Counted from the stretch's first letter, positions 7,815 through 16,526 are shown. The stretch is DNA of 64,000 bases from Candidatus Gastranaerophilales bacterium (GCA_944325945.1 CALVBW010000031.1:1-64000), one strand, 5' to 3'. Program-made: numbers and translations. Notes: generated by a model from the letters alone, not told the origin.

Positions 7815-7943
7815 ATGGAAGAGAAAGTAATCATTAAAATACATGACGAAAAAATAAAAGAAAAACTAAAATTAATACGTAAATCAAACATCAATATAAC
7901 AGATCTTATTTGCAGCTGGATTCTTGAATATACAATTAAATAA
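7815..7943 (+). CDS. Small ribbon-helix-helix DNA-binding protein
   Basis: 42 aa, starting MEEKVIIKIHDEKIKEKLKL. A short beta strand (VIIKIHD), helix A (EKIKEKLKLIRKSN), a turn, and helix B (ITDLICSWILEYTIK) are the Arc/CopG/ParD layout. Shine-Dalgarno AAGGAAT precedes the ATG at 7815. It is too short to be picked up by usual length cut-offs. It sits between the prophage and recN, divergent from terS, facing a decamer array and a palindrome. In this family such proteins bind direct repeats or palindromes as repressors; autoregulation or control of the phage operon is inference. Confidence 0.7.
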   Translation: MEEKVIIKIHDEKIKEKLKLIRKSNINITDLICSWILEYTIK

Positions 7944-7948
7944 AATAC

Positions 7949-7983
7949 TTGCCCATAATGATTTTTACGGGTATTATAAAAGT
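7949..7983 (+). promoter_or_regulatory. Sigma-70 promoter of recN, leaderless start
   Basis: TTGCCC (7949-7954), a 17-bp spacer, TATTAT (7972-7977), then 6 nt to the ATG at 7984. No Shine-Dalgarno lies in the 6-nt interval. The predicted transcript begins at the start codon. Confidence 0.6.
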
Positions 7984-9636
7984 ATGATAAAGCAATTACG
8001 GTTAAAAAATTACATTTTAATAGACGAATTAACCGCGAATTTTGACGGCGGCTTGAATATCATAACAGGTGAAACCGGCGCAGGAAAAAGCATTTTGATT
8101 AACGCAATTGATCTTGCGTTTGCGCCGAGAGTATCAAAAGAGGTTATAAAAACAGGCTGTGATAAAGCCGTGATTGAACTGGTTCTTGAAAACAAAAAGC
8201 ACGATTTAACCGGATTTTACGCGGAAAACGGCATTGATAATCTCGGAGATGAAATCATTATAACAAAAGAAATCACACAAAACGGGGTGCGTTCAAGGAT
8301 TAACGGAACACTTGTGAATACGGAATTATTAAGGAGCCTGAGGGCTTTGTTTGTGGATATTCACTCCCAGCACCAAACATATTCATTTATGCAACCCAAA
8401 TACCATATAACACTTCTGGATTCGTACGGCAAAACCTCTTACGGCAGCAAACTTGAGGAATACAAAACACTTTTTGCGCATTATCAAGAATTGAAATCGC
8501 AACTTGTAACCGCAAAAAATTCCGCTGATATGACAGAATCGCAAATCGAATTTTTAAAATTCCAAATAAACGAAATTGAAACAGCCGAAATCAAATCCGA
8601 AACCGAAGATGAAGATTTGACCCGCGAACTTGAAGTTCTTGAAAACGCGGAAAAGCTCAAAGAATTAACCGGAACGTCCTACTGGGCGCTCAACGGCGAT
8701 GAAGGTTCAATTCTTGAGGGGTTAAATAAAATCAAAGCCAATATTTCAAAAGCCGCAGCCTTTGACCCGAAACTTTCGGATATCGAGCAATGTATAATTG
8801 AGGCGTCCGAAACGCTCAAAGCGGCAGGCAGCGACCTTAACCGCTACAGCCAAAATCTCGAAAACGATACGGAAAGATTAGACCGGATTCAGGAACGCCT
8901 GTTTTTGCTTGATAAATTGAAACGTAAATACGGCGGAACTCTCCTCGATGTCTTAAAAACTTATGACAATTTGAGCCAAGAATTGTCGTCTGTTGAATTT
9001 TCCACCCGAAATATCGAAGAATTGGAACAGAAAATTACGGAAACAGAGCATGAACTTATGCAAAAAGCTCAGGTAATCAGCAATTACCGCAAAGATTTTG
9101 CAAAAGTTCTGTCAGTACAAATTCAGGATAAACTTGAACTTTTGGAGCTGCCGAAATCACGGTTTGAAATATCAGTACGGCAAAAAGAACTTTCACCTGA
9201 CGGAATTGACGATGTAGAATTTTTAATTTCCACAAATGTTTCGGAGGATTTGAAACCGCTTGCAAAAGTCGCGTCAGGCGGCGAGGTTTCGCGTGTAATG
9301 CTTGCGATAAAGACGATTTTTGCGGGAAATGACAACATTGATACCGTTATTTTTGACGAAATTGACACAGGAATTTCAGGAAGGGCATCCCAGAGCGTTG
9401 CGGACGAAATCGTTGCGCTGTCAAAATTCCGCCAGATAATCCTGATTACACATCAGGCAATAATCGCCTCAAAATCAGATAAACATTTTTATGTAAGAAA
9501 ATCCCAAACAGATGAAACAAAAGTCGAAGTCTATGTTCTGACCGGCGAAAACAAGATTAAGGCGCTGGCGGAACTTGCAGGCGGCGAGATTAACCGGACT
9601 TCCATTGATTTTGCCCGCTCACTCGTAAATTCGTAA
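7984..9636 (+). CDS. recN: DNA repair protein RecN
   Basis: 550 aa, usual length. SMC-like ATPase for double-strand break repair: it holds broken ends and assists RecA. Walker A 'ITGETGAGKS' at residues 29-38, a Q-loop region 'DIHSQHQTY', a central antiparallel coiled coil (about 150-400), the ABC signature 'VASGGEVSRVM' near 428, and 'VIFDEIDTGISG' (Walker B) near 455. I place the start at the ATG 7984 because family proteins begin 'MLxxLxIxNx', matched by MIKQLRLKNYILID. An upstream TTG at 7924 would overlap the 42-aa gene and the promoter. Confidence 0.95.
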   Translation: MIKQLRLKNYILIDELTANFDGGLNIITGETGAGKSILINAIDLAFAPRVSKEVIKTGCDKAVIELVLENKKHDLTGFYAENGIDNLGDEIIITKEITQNGVRSRINGTLVNTELLRSLRALFVDIHSQHQTYSFMQPKYHITLLDSYGKTSYGSKLEEYKTLFAHYQELKSQLVTAKNSADMTESQIEFLKFQINEIETAEIKSETEDEDLTRELEVLENAEKLKELTGTSYWALNGDEGSILEGLNKIKANISKAAAFDPKLSDIEQCIIEASETLKAAGSDLNRYSQNLENDTERLDRIQERLFLLDKLKRKYGGTLLDVLKTYDNLSQELSSVEFSTRNIEELEQKITETEHELMQKAQVISNYRKDFAKVLSVQIQDKLELLELPKSRFEISVRQKELSPDGIDDVEFLISTNVSEDLKPLAKVASGGEVSRVMLAIKTIFAGNDNIDTVIFDEIDTGISGRASQSVADEIVALSKFRQIILITHQAIIASKSDKHFYVRKSQTDETKVEVYVLTGENKIKALAELAGGEINRTSIDFARSLVNS

Positions 9637-9699
9637 TTGGCACGACAAGACACTGAACATTAGTGGGACTTACCATGTCATCCTGAAGTTACTATGGTT

Positions 9700-9720
9700 C
9701 CCTCTCCCAGAGGGAGAGGG
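9700..9720. repeat. CCCTCTCCC palindrome R4, copy 1
   Basis: CCCTCTCCC-AGA-GGGAGAGGG, a perfect 9-bp inverted repeat. It touches the 3' end of the DUF559 gene (stop at 9721). Copies at 10099-10119 and 10223-10243 are perfect too; looser relatives lie at 35191, 48583, 54938 and 55829. Confidence 0.8.
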
Positions 9721-10080
9721 TTATAAATTTAAATATTCATTATAGATATATTCCAAAACCGTATCAAGATTATTAGATACATCATTGTTAAATACCCGTA
9801 TGACTTTATACCCTAAGGAATTTAAATATCGTGTTCTTTCATTATCTTTAACAGTATTTTTTTCATCAAGATGCTGAGAGCCGTCAAGTTCTATAATCAA
9901 TTTTTTACCAGATGCGACAAAATCAGCAATATATTTATCTATTGGGACTTGTCTGCGAAATTTTATACCGTTTAAACTTCTGTTGCGTAATCGTGCCCAT
10001 AAAATTGCTTCGGTATCTGTCTGATTTTGTCTTAATTGTTTTGCATTATCTAATGCCTTTTTCATGTAATATCTTTTCAT
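9721..10080 (-). CDS. DUF559 (VSR-fold) endonuclease-like protein
   Basis: 119 aa. Family hallmarks: 'RLRNRSLNGIKFRRQVPIDKYIADFV' then 'KLIIELDGSQHL' and 'RTRYLNSLGYKVIRVFNNDV', giving the E-x-D and following strand of the restriction-endonuclease-like/VSR fold. Biological role of DUF559 proteins is largely unknown. It is bracketed by CCCTCTCCC palindromes at 9700 and 10099, and its extended -10 promoter directly adjoins the right one. The ATG at 10080 is set by the TG-A-TATAAT-N6 spacing; a second Met at codon 6 is possible. Confidence 0.8.
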   Translation of the reverse strand: MKRYYMKKALDNAKQLRQNQTDTEAILWARLRNRSLNGIKFRRQVPIDKYIADFVASGKKLIIELDGSQHLDEKNTVKDNERTRYLNSLGYKVIRVFNNDVSNNLDTVLEYIYNEYLNL

Positions 10081-10095
10081 AAAAGTATTATATCA
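10081..10095 (-). promoter_or_regulatory. Extended -10 promoter of the DUF559 gene, leaderless start
   Basis: On the minus strand TG-A-TATAAT (10095-10087) is followed by ACTTTT and the ATG at 10080. No Shine-Dalgarno is possible in the 6 nt. It lies 3 bp from the palindrome at 10099-10119. Confidence 0.55.
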
Positions 10096-10098
10096 TAA

Positions 10099-10243
10099 CC
10101 CTCTCCCTATGGGAGAGGGGAGTAGTTGTGTGAGCAAAGCGAACTACAACTACGGGTGAGGGTCTCTGACTAAATACCCTCACCCGAATTTTTAAACTCG
10201 CTACGCTCGTTAAAAAATTCTGCCCTCTCCCAGAGGGAGAGGG
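10099..10243. repeat. R4 palindromes copies 2 and 3 with a nested CGGGTGAGGGT inverted repeat
   Basis: Copies at 10099-10119 (loop TAT) and 10223-10243 (loop AGA) flank a longer hairpin in which CGGGTGAGGGT (10153-10163) pairs perfectly with ACCCTCACCCG (10176-10186). All are GC-rich against an AT-rich background. The block continues to 10290 with a CCGGAACAAGTCCGG-type repeat. I see no gene here. Confidence 0.7.
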
Positions 10244-10315
10244 TTATAAATAAAAAAAAACAGATACCGGAACAAGTCCGGTATGACGGATTCGCTATAG
10301 GTAGGGGGACACAAA

Positions 10316-10339
10316 AAAAGGGCGCTTGCGCGCCCTTTT
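10316..10339 (-). terminator. Intrinsic terminator of the prepilin gene
   Basis: AAAAGGGCGC pairs with GCGCCCTTTT around TTGC; on the minus strand it ends in a T run. It lies 22 bp after the prepilin stop. Confidence 0.8.
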
Positions 10340-10360
10340 ATACCTTTATTCAATAAATTA

Positions 10361-11113
10361 TTATTTACCGAACAATACTGCTCTTGCTGAATCTGATGCA
10401 GGTTCAACAGTTTGACCGTGCAAGTATACAGGATAGATATCTGTGATTTCTGAAGATTCACAAGAACCATTTTCAGCATCAGCACAATCAATTACGGTGT
10501 TCGGACCAGTAGAACCGTTGACATCAATGAATGCTAAGCAAGCATTTGCTGTACCAAGAGTACTGTCAGTACAAGTTGCATTTGTAATATCAAAACCAAA
10601 TGCTGTACCGTCAGCAAATGAATAAACTTTTACGGTTGTTGCAGAAGGTGTTAATGTTGCTGCAGTACCTGTTACAGTTTGACCAACTTTGTCAGCCTGA
10701 CCTTTACAAGGGCTTGTGTTATCTTCTCGATCAACAATATTTTCTGCTGTACAAGTAACTTCTGTTTCATAAGTAATCTGAGGAAGTGCAGTTGCACCGA
10801 TACCTTCTGTTGAGAAGTAGTTATCAGTAATGTTTGTAGCAGATTGCATTCTGTCTGTCAACAATTTTGACATAGAACCGTTCGGAGTAGTAGTTGTTGT
10901 TTCAGCTACCAAAGTTGAAAAATCTGTGTCTTCCATTGCAACGTTCATCAATACTGCCTGATTCAATGTTGACAATGCTTTTTTGTAAGCTGTCTTGAAC
11001 TGAGCGCCATTAGTGTTTGAAATCAATGTCGGAATAGTCATGGCAGCAACTACACCGATGATACCCAAAGTGATTAACACTTCGGCCAAAGTAAAACCGA
11101 ATCTTTTTGTCAT
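10361..11113 (-). CDS. Type IV prepilin-like secreted protein
   Basis: 250 aa. The leader MTKRFG ends at the prepilin peptidase site before 'FTLAEVLITLGIIGVVAAM', the class III signal with Glu at mature position 5 and a hydrophobic helix to about residue 28. The mature domain has six cysteines, enough for three disulfides, and ends with 'FIDVNGSTGPNT', a Ca-binding-like motif of pseudopilins. Likely a pilin or pseudopilin of a type IV pilus/type II secretion system. It stands alone, with its own consensus promoter, terminator and Shine-Dalgarno (AAAGGTG), which suggests strong monocistronic expression. Confidence 0.8.
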   Translation of the reverse strand: MTKRFGFTLAEVLITLGIIGVVAAMTIPTLISNTNGAQFKTAYKKALSTLNQAVLMNVAMEDTDFSTLVAETTTTTPNGSMSKLLTDRMQSATNITDNYFSTEGIGATALPQITYETEVTCTAENIVDREDNTSPCKGQADKVGQTVTGTAATLTPSATTVKVYSFADGTAFGFDITNATCTDSTLGTANACLAFIDVNGSTGPNTVIDCADAENGSCESSEITDIYPVYLHGQTVEPASDSARAVLFGK

Positions 11114-11182
11114 AATCTTTTCACCTTTCTTTTTTTTGTACTAATAAAGCTATGAACAATTTTTATCTTTACTAATGCGATT

Positions 11183-11211
11183 ATAATATCAATTTTTTCA
11201 AAAGGTGTCAA
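11183..11211 (-). promoter_or_regulatory. Consensus sigma-70 promoter of the prepilin gene
   Basis: TTGACA (11211-11206), 17-bp spacer, TATTAT (11188-11183) on the minus strand. It leaves a 5' leader of about 65-70 nt before the ATG at 11113. It is among the best -35/-10 pairs in the window. Confidence 0.75.
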
Positions 11212-11239
11212 GCATATGTATGATTTTTAACAAATATTT

Positions 11240-13510
11240 TTATGATTTCAAAAGTTCAAACACGCGAAACTCGCTATTTTTAAGCTCTTTCAGCTCCAAA
11301 TCCGGTTTTGAATTTTCCAAAATAATTTTTTCGAATTTGGCACTTTTGAGAACATGTTCTCCAACTATAGTATAATCCACGGGAAGATGAACAACTTTAT
11401 CAAATACACTTTCGCCCTCAACCCATTCCTGATAATTTTCGCCATGCTCATCAGTTTTTGTAACCTTTTCCACGGGATATTTATAATTTGCAACAACTAA
11501 AAACGCTGTTTTTAAAGGTTCTTTTGTAATAAGCCATGCCGCAAATCCGTCATCATCCTGCACTATTATCTGGGCTTCGCCGTCGGTTATAACGGGCTGT
11601 GACTTTACAAAACAGTCAATTGCATTAAATTTATCATAAAATTCCTGATTATTTTCCCGCGGCATGGAAACTTCTTCGCCGATGGCATGCTCAATACCTC
11701 TTTGCGTAAAGCTTTCATCGCCGTCAACATAAAGCATGGGGCGCTGGGCAAATTTTCCGCCCGGCAAAAATTTATATTTAAACCACTTAAACAAAGCGCC
11801 ATCCTCGCCCAATTGCCCCGGATACTGGTCAATACATCTGAATTCACCGTCTTGATTGTTGTATGTTTTTAAAATTGACAAATAATTTCCGGGTTTAAAT
11901 TTTACGTTGTAATTTGTCAGATACTGATTATCTTCCGTAATCTGTTCGGGCGTTTTGGAGGATTGGGACACAATATCATTTCCCCACAAAATATCAAACG
12001 CCATATCCTCGTGGTATTCTTTATAGAAATTATCCCAGAGCATGTATTCCGCAAGGGTCGCAAAATACGGAATTTTTTCTTTCATTGCTCTGTTCAGCTT
12101 GCCGAGCACCACTCTCGGCGCGCGATAGCTTATCGGGGTTCCGTCAAGCTCGGAAACGTTATCCACAACATGATCAATATGATCCACCCTGAACCCGTCA
12201 AAATTGTATTCGGATTGAAGGTTTTTCATGTAATTTATAAAATACTCAATAACCGGCTCATTAAAGCTTCCGCTCTCCAAAAACGCGAAATAATAAGGTG
12301 TCTGGCAGTCAAGGTTTGCAAAACACGTAACGTCTTCACCTTTGTAATCATAGTGTTTAAATGTCGGATAGCCGCCGCATTCACTCATTTTGTCATAAAC
12401 CGGAACACCTGCCGAACACCATGCCCCGCCCGGTGCCGGCCACAAGCCCTCTTTTATAAGTGTTTGTATAATATCAAGCTGTTTTGTTATATCTTCTTCG
12501 GTTAATTTTTTATCCGCCTTTACATTTTCAAGCTTCGCGACAATTTCTTTTACGCGTTTATAAATTTTTAACTGAGGGGCTTTTTCAAGCATTTTATTTG
12601 AATATTCTTTTTTGAATTCTTCCATTTTGGTTTCAAATTGAGTCAGGATGTTTCTGTAATATTCGCTCAAATCGCCGGATGTGCTGCCCTGTTTATAAAT
12701 CCCTTTGACAACTTCAATATCTTCCGAATCAAAAACGTCCGTCATCAATCTGGAAACTTCCTCAACTTTTGAATCAAGCTCTTTTTGCAATGCGGCTATA
12801 TCAAACCAGCGCGCGATATGGGGATTTGCAAGAACAGCTTTTGAAAATCTTCCGGTCTGCGGCAGAATATCATAAATAACCGGGTGCCCCGCAAGCTGCG
12901 CCATCTGTATAAATGTTTTAACCTGACCTTTTGCGTCAAGCCCCGTAACCTTTTCTACATCTTTATCAAGCAGATTTTCGCTTACTTCGGAACTTTTAGG
13001 CAGATACGCACACCCGAATTCCCGCGGATGAAAAGGTATAAGATAAATCGTTGTGTTATATATATTATTTGCCAAATTGCCTGACGGCAATATTAAAAGC
13101 TGTTTGAGCCAGTCGAAAAATTTGCCGGCTTCGCCTTTTTTATTTCCCAAACCCGCAAGGTTGATTAATTTTATGTCATGACCTTCTTTTTTTATCCAGT
13201 CGGAAGTTTTTTCATTATTACGCGCAAGAACGCTTGATTTTTCAAACGTAAATCTGCCGTCTTTGAAAACGCCTTCTTTTATCCATTTTTCTCTGAGAGC
13301 AAAAAGAGTCTCGGCATCCGTCAATTCATCCAGCGCCTTGAAATAAGGATAAGGCAGATATCCGTTTTCTTTTACGGTATTTTTTAAATATTTCTTTCTG
13401 TCATCGGAAATATTGTCCACCCCGTATTCTTTACAGAGTTTTTCGTAAATCTCATTTAAACTGCTGTCTGCAGGCACGGCTTTTTTACCGAATAAAAAAT
13501 CAAACATCAT
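11240..13510 (-). CDS. GH13-family alpha-amylase-like enzyme
   Basis: About 756 aa. A (beta/alpha)8 catalytic barrel is indicated by GH13 region II 'YNFDGFRVDHIDHVVD' (nucleophile D), region III 'YFATLAEYMLW' (acid/base E) and 'MAFDILWGNDI' (region IV). A long N-terminal part (first 330 residues) and a helical insertion (about 250-345) are unusual. It may act on alpha-glucans or sucrose-type substrates; I cannot assign the subfamily. No signal peptide, so cytoplasmic. The first ATG (13516) is only 1-2 nt from the AGGGAG ribosome site, so the third or fourth codon ATG (13510 or 13507) is likelier. Role with the glycogen-synthase-like gene at 50.7 kb is inference. Confidence 0.75.
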   Translation of the reverse strand: MMFDFLFGKKAVPADSSLNEIYEKLCKEYGVDNISDDRKKYLKNTVKENGYLPYPYFKALDELTDAETLFALREKWIKEGVFKDGRFTFEKSSVLARNNEKTSDWIKKEGHDIKLINLAGLGNKKGEAGKFFDWLKQLLILPSGNLANNIYNTTIYLIPFHPREFGCAYLPKSSEVSENLLDKDVEKVTGLDAKGQVKTFIQMAQLAGHPVIYDILPQTGRFSKAVLANPHIARWFDIAALQKELDSKVEEVSRLMTDVFDSEDIEVVKGIYKQGSTSGDLSEYYRNILTQFETKMEEFKKEYSNKMLEKAPQLKIYKRVKEIVAKLENVKADKKLTEEDITKQLDIIQTLIKEGLWPAPGGAWCSAGVPVYDKMSECGGYPTFKHYDYKGEDVTCFANLDCQTPYYFAFLESGSFNEPVIEYFINYMKNLQSEYNFDGFRVDHIDHVVDNVSELDGTPISYRAPRVVLGKLNRAMKEKIPYFATLAEYMLWDNFYKEYHEDMAFDILWGNDIVSQSSKTPEQITEDNQYLTNYNVKFKPGNYLSILKTYNNQDGEFRCIDQYPGQLGEDGALFKWFKYKFLPGGKFAQRPMLYVDGDESFTQRGIEHAIGEEVSMPRENNQEFYDKFNAIDCFVKSQPVITDGEAQIIVQDDDGFAAWLITKEPLKTAFLVVANYKYPVEKVTKTDEHGENYQEWVEGESVFDKVVHLPVDYTIVGEHVLKSAKFEKIILENSKPDLELKELKNSEFRVFELLKS

Positions 13511-13652
13511 ATACATTCTCCCTGGTAAAGATAATTATATCATAAAATTTATTTTTTTATATTGAGGGTTTAAATAATATTGTCCTGTTGGGTAATGGAA
13601 TTCGCTTTACGGCTATTCTTAAATTGACTTATCAAAGAAAAGAGGTATACAA

Positions 13653-14342
13653 ATGACAAATACTAAAGAAGCAAAAAAAGCTGAACCTATCAAAGTCGTA
13701 ATTGTGGAAGATTTCAAGCTTACGCGTGTCGGTTTAAGATGCGCACTGAATGCCAACCCTAAACTTAATGTAATTGCCGAATCCGAAGATGCCATGGAAG
13801 GACTCAAAATTATTGAACGTGAAAAACCCGATGTAGTTCTTATGGATCTCGGACTTCCCGGTATTAACGGAATTGAAGCCATGCAAAAAATCAGAGAATT
13901 TTCCAACGATATGAAAATAATTGCATTAACCTCTCATGACAGAGAAGAAGAAGTAATAGCAGCACTGAGTTCAGGTGCAAATGCTTATTGTTTGAAAGAT
14001 ATAGACCCTTTAAAACTCGCAGAAGTTATCAAAGATGTATACGCCGGCGTGTGCTGGATTGATCCGGTTGTTGCACAGCTTGCACTCAATTCGCTTCCAA
14101 AAATTGATAACCCCGGATTTTTACCGAACAAATCACAATCAGAAGGCAGAGTTCCGCTCACGGAACGAGAATATGAAGTTTTAAAACACCTTGTTACAGG
14201 CAAAAGCAACACGGAAATTGCTAAAGAATTAATTGTCAGTGTTCACACTGCAAAAGCACATGTCTGCTCAATTTTGCAAAAAATGTGCGTAAACGATCGT
14301 GTTCAGGCGGCTGTCAAAGCCGTTAAGGAAGGCATGGTATAA
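13653..14342 (+). CDS. NarL/FixJ-type response regulator
   Basis: 229 aa. Receiver domain (about 14-130) with acidic pocket 'VEDFKLTRVG', phospho-acceptor Asp in 'DVVLMDLGLPG' (near residue 66), Thr/Ser in 'IALTSHD' and Lys in 'CLKDID'. LuxR-type HTH at about 165-225: 'PLTEREYEVLKHLVTGKSNTEIAKELIVSVHTAKAHV'. The Lys-rich N-terminal tail MTNTKEAKKAE is extra. Shine-Dalgarno AAGAGG 7 nt upstream. No histidine kinase gene lies nearby, so it is an orphan; targets unknown. Confidence 0.9.
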   Translation: MTNTKEAKKAEPIKVVIVEDFKLTRVGLRCALNANPKLNVIAESEDAMEGLKIIEREKPDVVLMDLGLPGINGIEAMQKIREFSNDMKIIALTSHDREEEVIAALSSGANAYCLKDIDPLKLAEVIKDVYAGVCWIDPVVAQLALNSLPKIDNPGFLPNKSQSEGRVPLTEREYEVLKHLVTGKSNTEIAKELIVSVHTAKAHVCSILQKMCVNDRVQAAVKAVKEGMV

Positions 14343-14350
14343 TGCCTGAA

Positions 14351-14382
14351 AATGAATAAGCCTCCGGGCTTATTCATTTTTT
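14351..14382 (+). terminator. Intrinsic terminator of the response regulator gene
   Basis: AATGAATAAGCC pairs with GGCTTATTCATT around TCCG, followed by six T. It starts 9 bp after the stop codon. Confidence 0.85.
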
Positions 14383-14520
14383 AACTGTCATTGAGCGTTC
14401 TTCAGGATGACGAATATAGAGATCCTGCGGAAAAACCGGACATTTTTCACAAAATCGAAGATTTTGGAAAAAGTAGTCAAACAAGTTCAGGATGACAAAA
14501 TACGGCGATGCTATATAAGT
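14383..14520. repeat. Dispersed 'TTCAGGATGACA' repeat R3
   Basis: Several pieces of a common short repeat lie here: 'GTTCTTCAGGATGACGAAT', 'GAGATCCTG' and 'CAAGTTCAGGATGACA'. The same words recur at 16560-16635, 30497-30526, 35137-35170 and 48640-48662, in each case as a short imperfect palindrome (CCTGAA...TTCAGG). Known type of intergenic repeat in many bacteria. No gene seen. Confidence 0.6.
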
Positions 14521-14530
14521 TCCCATTTTT

Positions 14531-15847
14531 TTAATGCGATTTTTTCCAGTTTTTAATTTTTTCCAGCTTATCTTTATACTTAACCTCAAGTCCCTGTTCC
14601 GTCGGGTGATAGTATTCTTTTCCCAATAAAGAATCCGGCAGACACTGCATACTTGTAAGCTTTTCCGCAGTATCATGCGCATATTGATAACCTTTTCCGT
14701 AATTCAATTCCTTCATCAATTTAGTCGGAGCATTACGGATTACAAGCGGTACAGGCTCAGCGAGTTCCTTTATCGCATCGCGTTTTGCACTCTCATATGC
14801 CATATACAACGCATTGGATTTAGGTGCCAGCGACATATATATTACAGCCTCGGTTAAATGCACCGAGCACTCGGGCATTCCTATAAAATGGCATGCCTGA
14901 TACGCCGCAACCGCAATTTCCAGCGCATGAGGATCCGCAAGCCCCACATCTTCACTTGCAAATCTGGTTACCCGCCTTGCCACATACAAAGGATCCTCTC
15001 CTGCCTCAAGCATCCGCGCAAGCCAGTATACCGCAGCATCAGGGTCGGAATTTCGCATGGATTTATGCAAGGCTGAAATTATATTATAATGTTCCTCGCC
15101 GTTTTTATCGTACAAAAGCGATTTTTTGGAAATACACTGTTCAAGAGTCTCTTCCGTTACGGTTATTTCACCGTCTTTTCCCACATCTCCGTTCAATATA
15201 ACCATCTCTAATGTGGAAAGTGCATTTCTGCCGTCGCCGTTTGCGAATTTTGCAACCACTTCCAGCTGTTCACCGGTGATATTAATTTTTTGCCCGCCAA
15301 AACCGCGTTCATCCGTTATTGCCCGTTTCAAAAGTGTTACAAGATCTTCGGTTTTCAGTGCCTGAAGTACAAAAACCTTGCATCTTGACAAAAGCGCACC
15401 GTTGACTTCAAATGACGGATTTTCCGTTGTGGCGCCTATTAAAATGATGCTTCCTTTTTCCACGAACGGTAAAAAGGCATCCTGCTGGGCTTTATTAAAT
15501 CTATGAATTTCGTCCACAAAAACAATTGTCTTCTCACCGAGTTTACGTGCCTGCTCAGCCTGTGCCATAACGGTTTTTATTTCTTTTATCCCGCTTGTGA
15601 CAGCAGAAAAATTTATAAATGCGGAATTCGTTTTGTTTGCAATTATGCTGGCAAGTGTTGTTTTACCGACACCCGGAGGACCCCAGAAAATCATTGACGA
15701 AATCTTATCGTCCTCTATTAGACGTCTTAAAATTTTACCCTCGCCAATCAAATGCGTCTGTCCGACAAATTCATCCAGATTTCTCGGTCTTAAACGCGAC
15801 GCCAGCGGCTGGTTTGTTTCATTTTCAAATAGTGACTGCTGCTCCAT
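14531..15847 (-). CDS. rarA: Replication-associated recombination protein A
   Basis: 438 aa, AAA+ ATPase of the RarA/MgsA/WRNIP1 family that acts at stalled forks with the clamp-loader-like fold. N-terminal '[21 protein letters not shown]', Walker A '[13 protein letters not shown]', Walker B '[19 protein letters not shown]', sensor '[21 protein letters not shown]', and the C-terminal tetramerisation helices with '[19 protein letters not shown]'. I place the start at 15847 ([12 protein letters not shown]), preceded by AAAGGG; an upstream in-frame ATG at 15883 lies inside the mmcQ-like gene. It overlaps nothing but starts 2 bp before that gene's stop, so the two are probably cotranscribed. Confidence 0.93.
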   Translation of the reverse strand: MEQQSLFENETNQPLASRLRPRNLDEFVGQTHLIGEGKILRRLIEDDKISSMIFWGPPGVGKTTLASIIANKTNSAFINFSAVTSGIKEIKTVMAQAEQARKLGEKTIVFVDEIHRFNKAQQDAFLPFVEKGSIILIGATTENPSFEVNGALLSRCKVFVLQALKTEDLVTLLKRAITDERGFGGQKINITGEQLEVVAKFANGDGRNALSTLEMVILNGDVGKDGEITVTEETLEQCISKKSLLYDKNGEEHYNIISALHKSMRNSDPDAAVYWLARMLEAGEDPLYVARRVTRFASEDVGLADPHALEIAVAAYQACHFIGMPECSVHLTEAVIYMSLAPKSNALYMAYESAKRDAIKELAEPVPLVIRNAPTKLMKELNYGKGYQYAHDTAEKLTSMQCLPDSLLGKEYYHPTEQGLEVKYKDKLEKIKNWKKSH

Positions 15848-15848
15848 T

Positions 15849-16526
15849 TTATCCCTTTGCCGAAAATTTATGACTTTTGTCAATTAAAGCCATTATTTCC
15901 TTATCAGATATTATATCATCAAGTAAAATACTTATCCAGCTTTTTTTATTCATATGATATGCAGGATAGAAACCGCGCTGTTTCAAAAGGTTTTGCACAT
16001 CTTCGACGGAAAGCTTTATATTCAAAACCTCAACTTCACTTTTCAATTTTTTATCGAGTTTTTCTCCAAAAACCCTTAAAATTACGCCATACCACTTCCT
16101 GCTCAAAGGGTTTCTGAAAACTCCGTGACCGGGGAATTTTTCCCACAAAAATTCCGGGGTATCACGGTATTTATCATATATTAATTCTGTAATCCTGTTA
16201 GACTGCTGACAGGTAAAATAGGTATCATTACAGCAGTTTGCCGCTATTTCGTTAAGCGCACTTTCATAGGCTTCCCGAACTTCACCAACAAACGTTCCCT
16301 CTGCATCTTCCACAAGATACAAAGTATATGGTTCGCCGGACATTCTGTCTACAAGGCTTGTTTCAATATCTTTTGCGCTATTTACCCTGAAATATAACTC
16401 AAACTGGTCATCCTTTATATTTTGAGTATACAAAAAGCCATCGCCATCAGATTTAAAACCGAAGTCAGCCATTTTCTTTTCGTCAAATTTTTTGTTCCTG
16501 AATATCCTTTTTACAAAACCGTCCAT
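15849..16526 (-). CDS. MmcQ/YjbR-family protein with N-terminal extension
   Basis: 225 aa. The C-terminal half contains the family core: 'EFLWEKFPGHGVFRNPLSRKWYGVILRV', then 'LNIKLSVEDVQNLLKQRGFYPAYHMNKKSWISILLDD' and a terminal helix. Family members (about 110-120 aa) have a double-wing fold related to DNA-binding domains, but no confirmed reaction. The first 100 residues are an extra domain with an 'LVDRMSGEPYTLYLVEDAEG' beta segment, also seen in longer homologues. It is the first gene before rarA, with a leaderless-type promoter. Confidence 0.8.
   Translation of the reverse strand: MDGFVKRIFRNKKFDEKKMADFGFKSDGDGFLYTQNIKDDQFELYFRVNSAKDIETSLVDRMSGEPYTLYLVEDAEGTFVGEVREAYESALNEIAANCCNDTYFTCQQSNRITELIYDKYRDTPEFLWEKFPGHGVFRNPLSRKWYGVILRVFGEKLDKKLKSEVEVLNIKLSVEDVQNLLKQRGFYPAYHMNKKSWISILLDDIISDKEIMALIDKSHKFSAKG

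Noticed and set aside
7924-7983. Upstream TTG start of recN
   Set aside because: It overlaps the 42-aa gene and the promoter, and the extra 20 residues do not match the RecN N-terminus.
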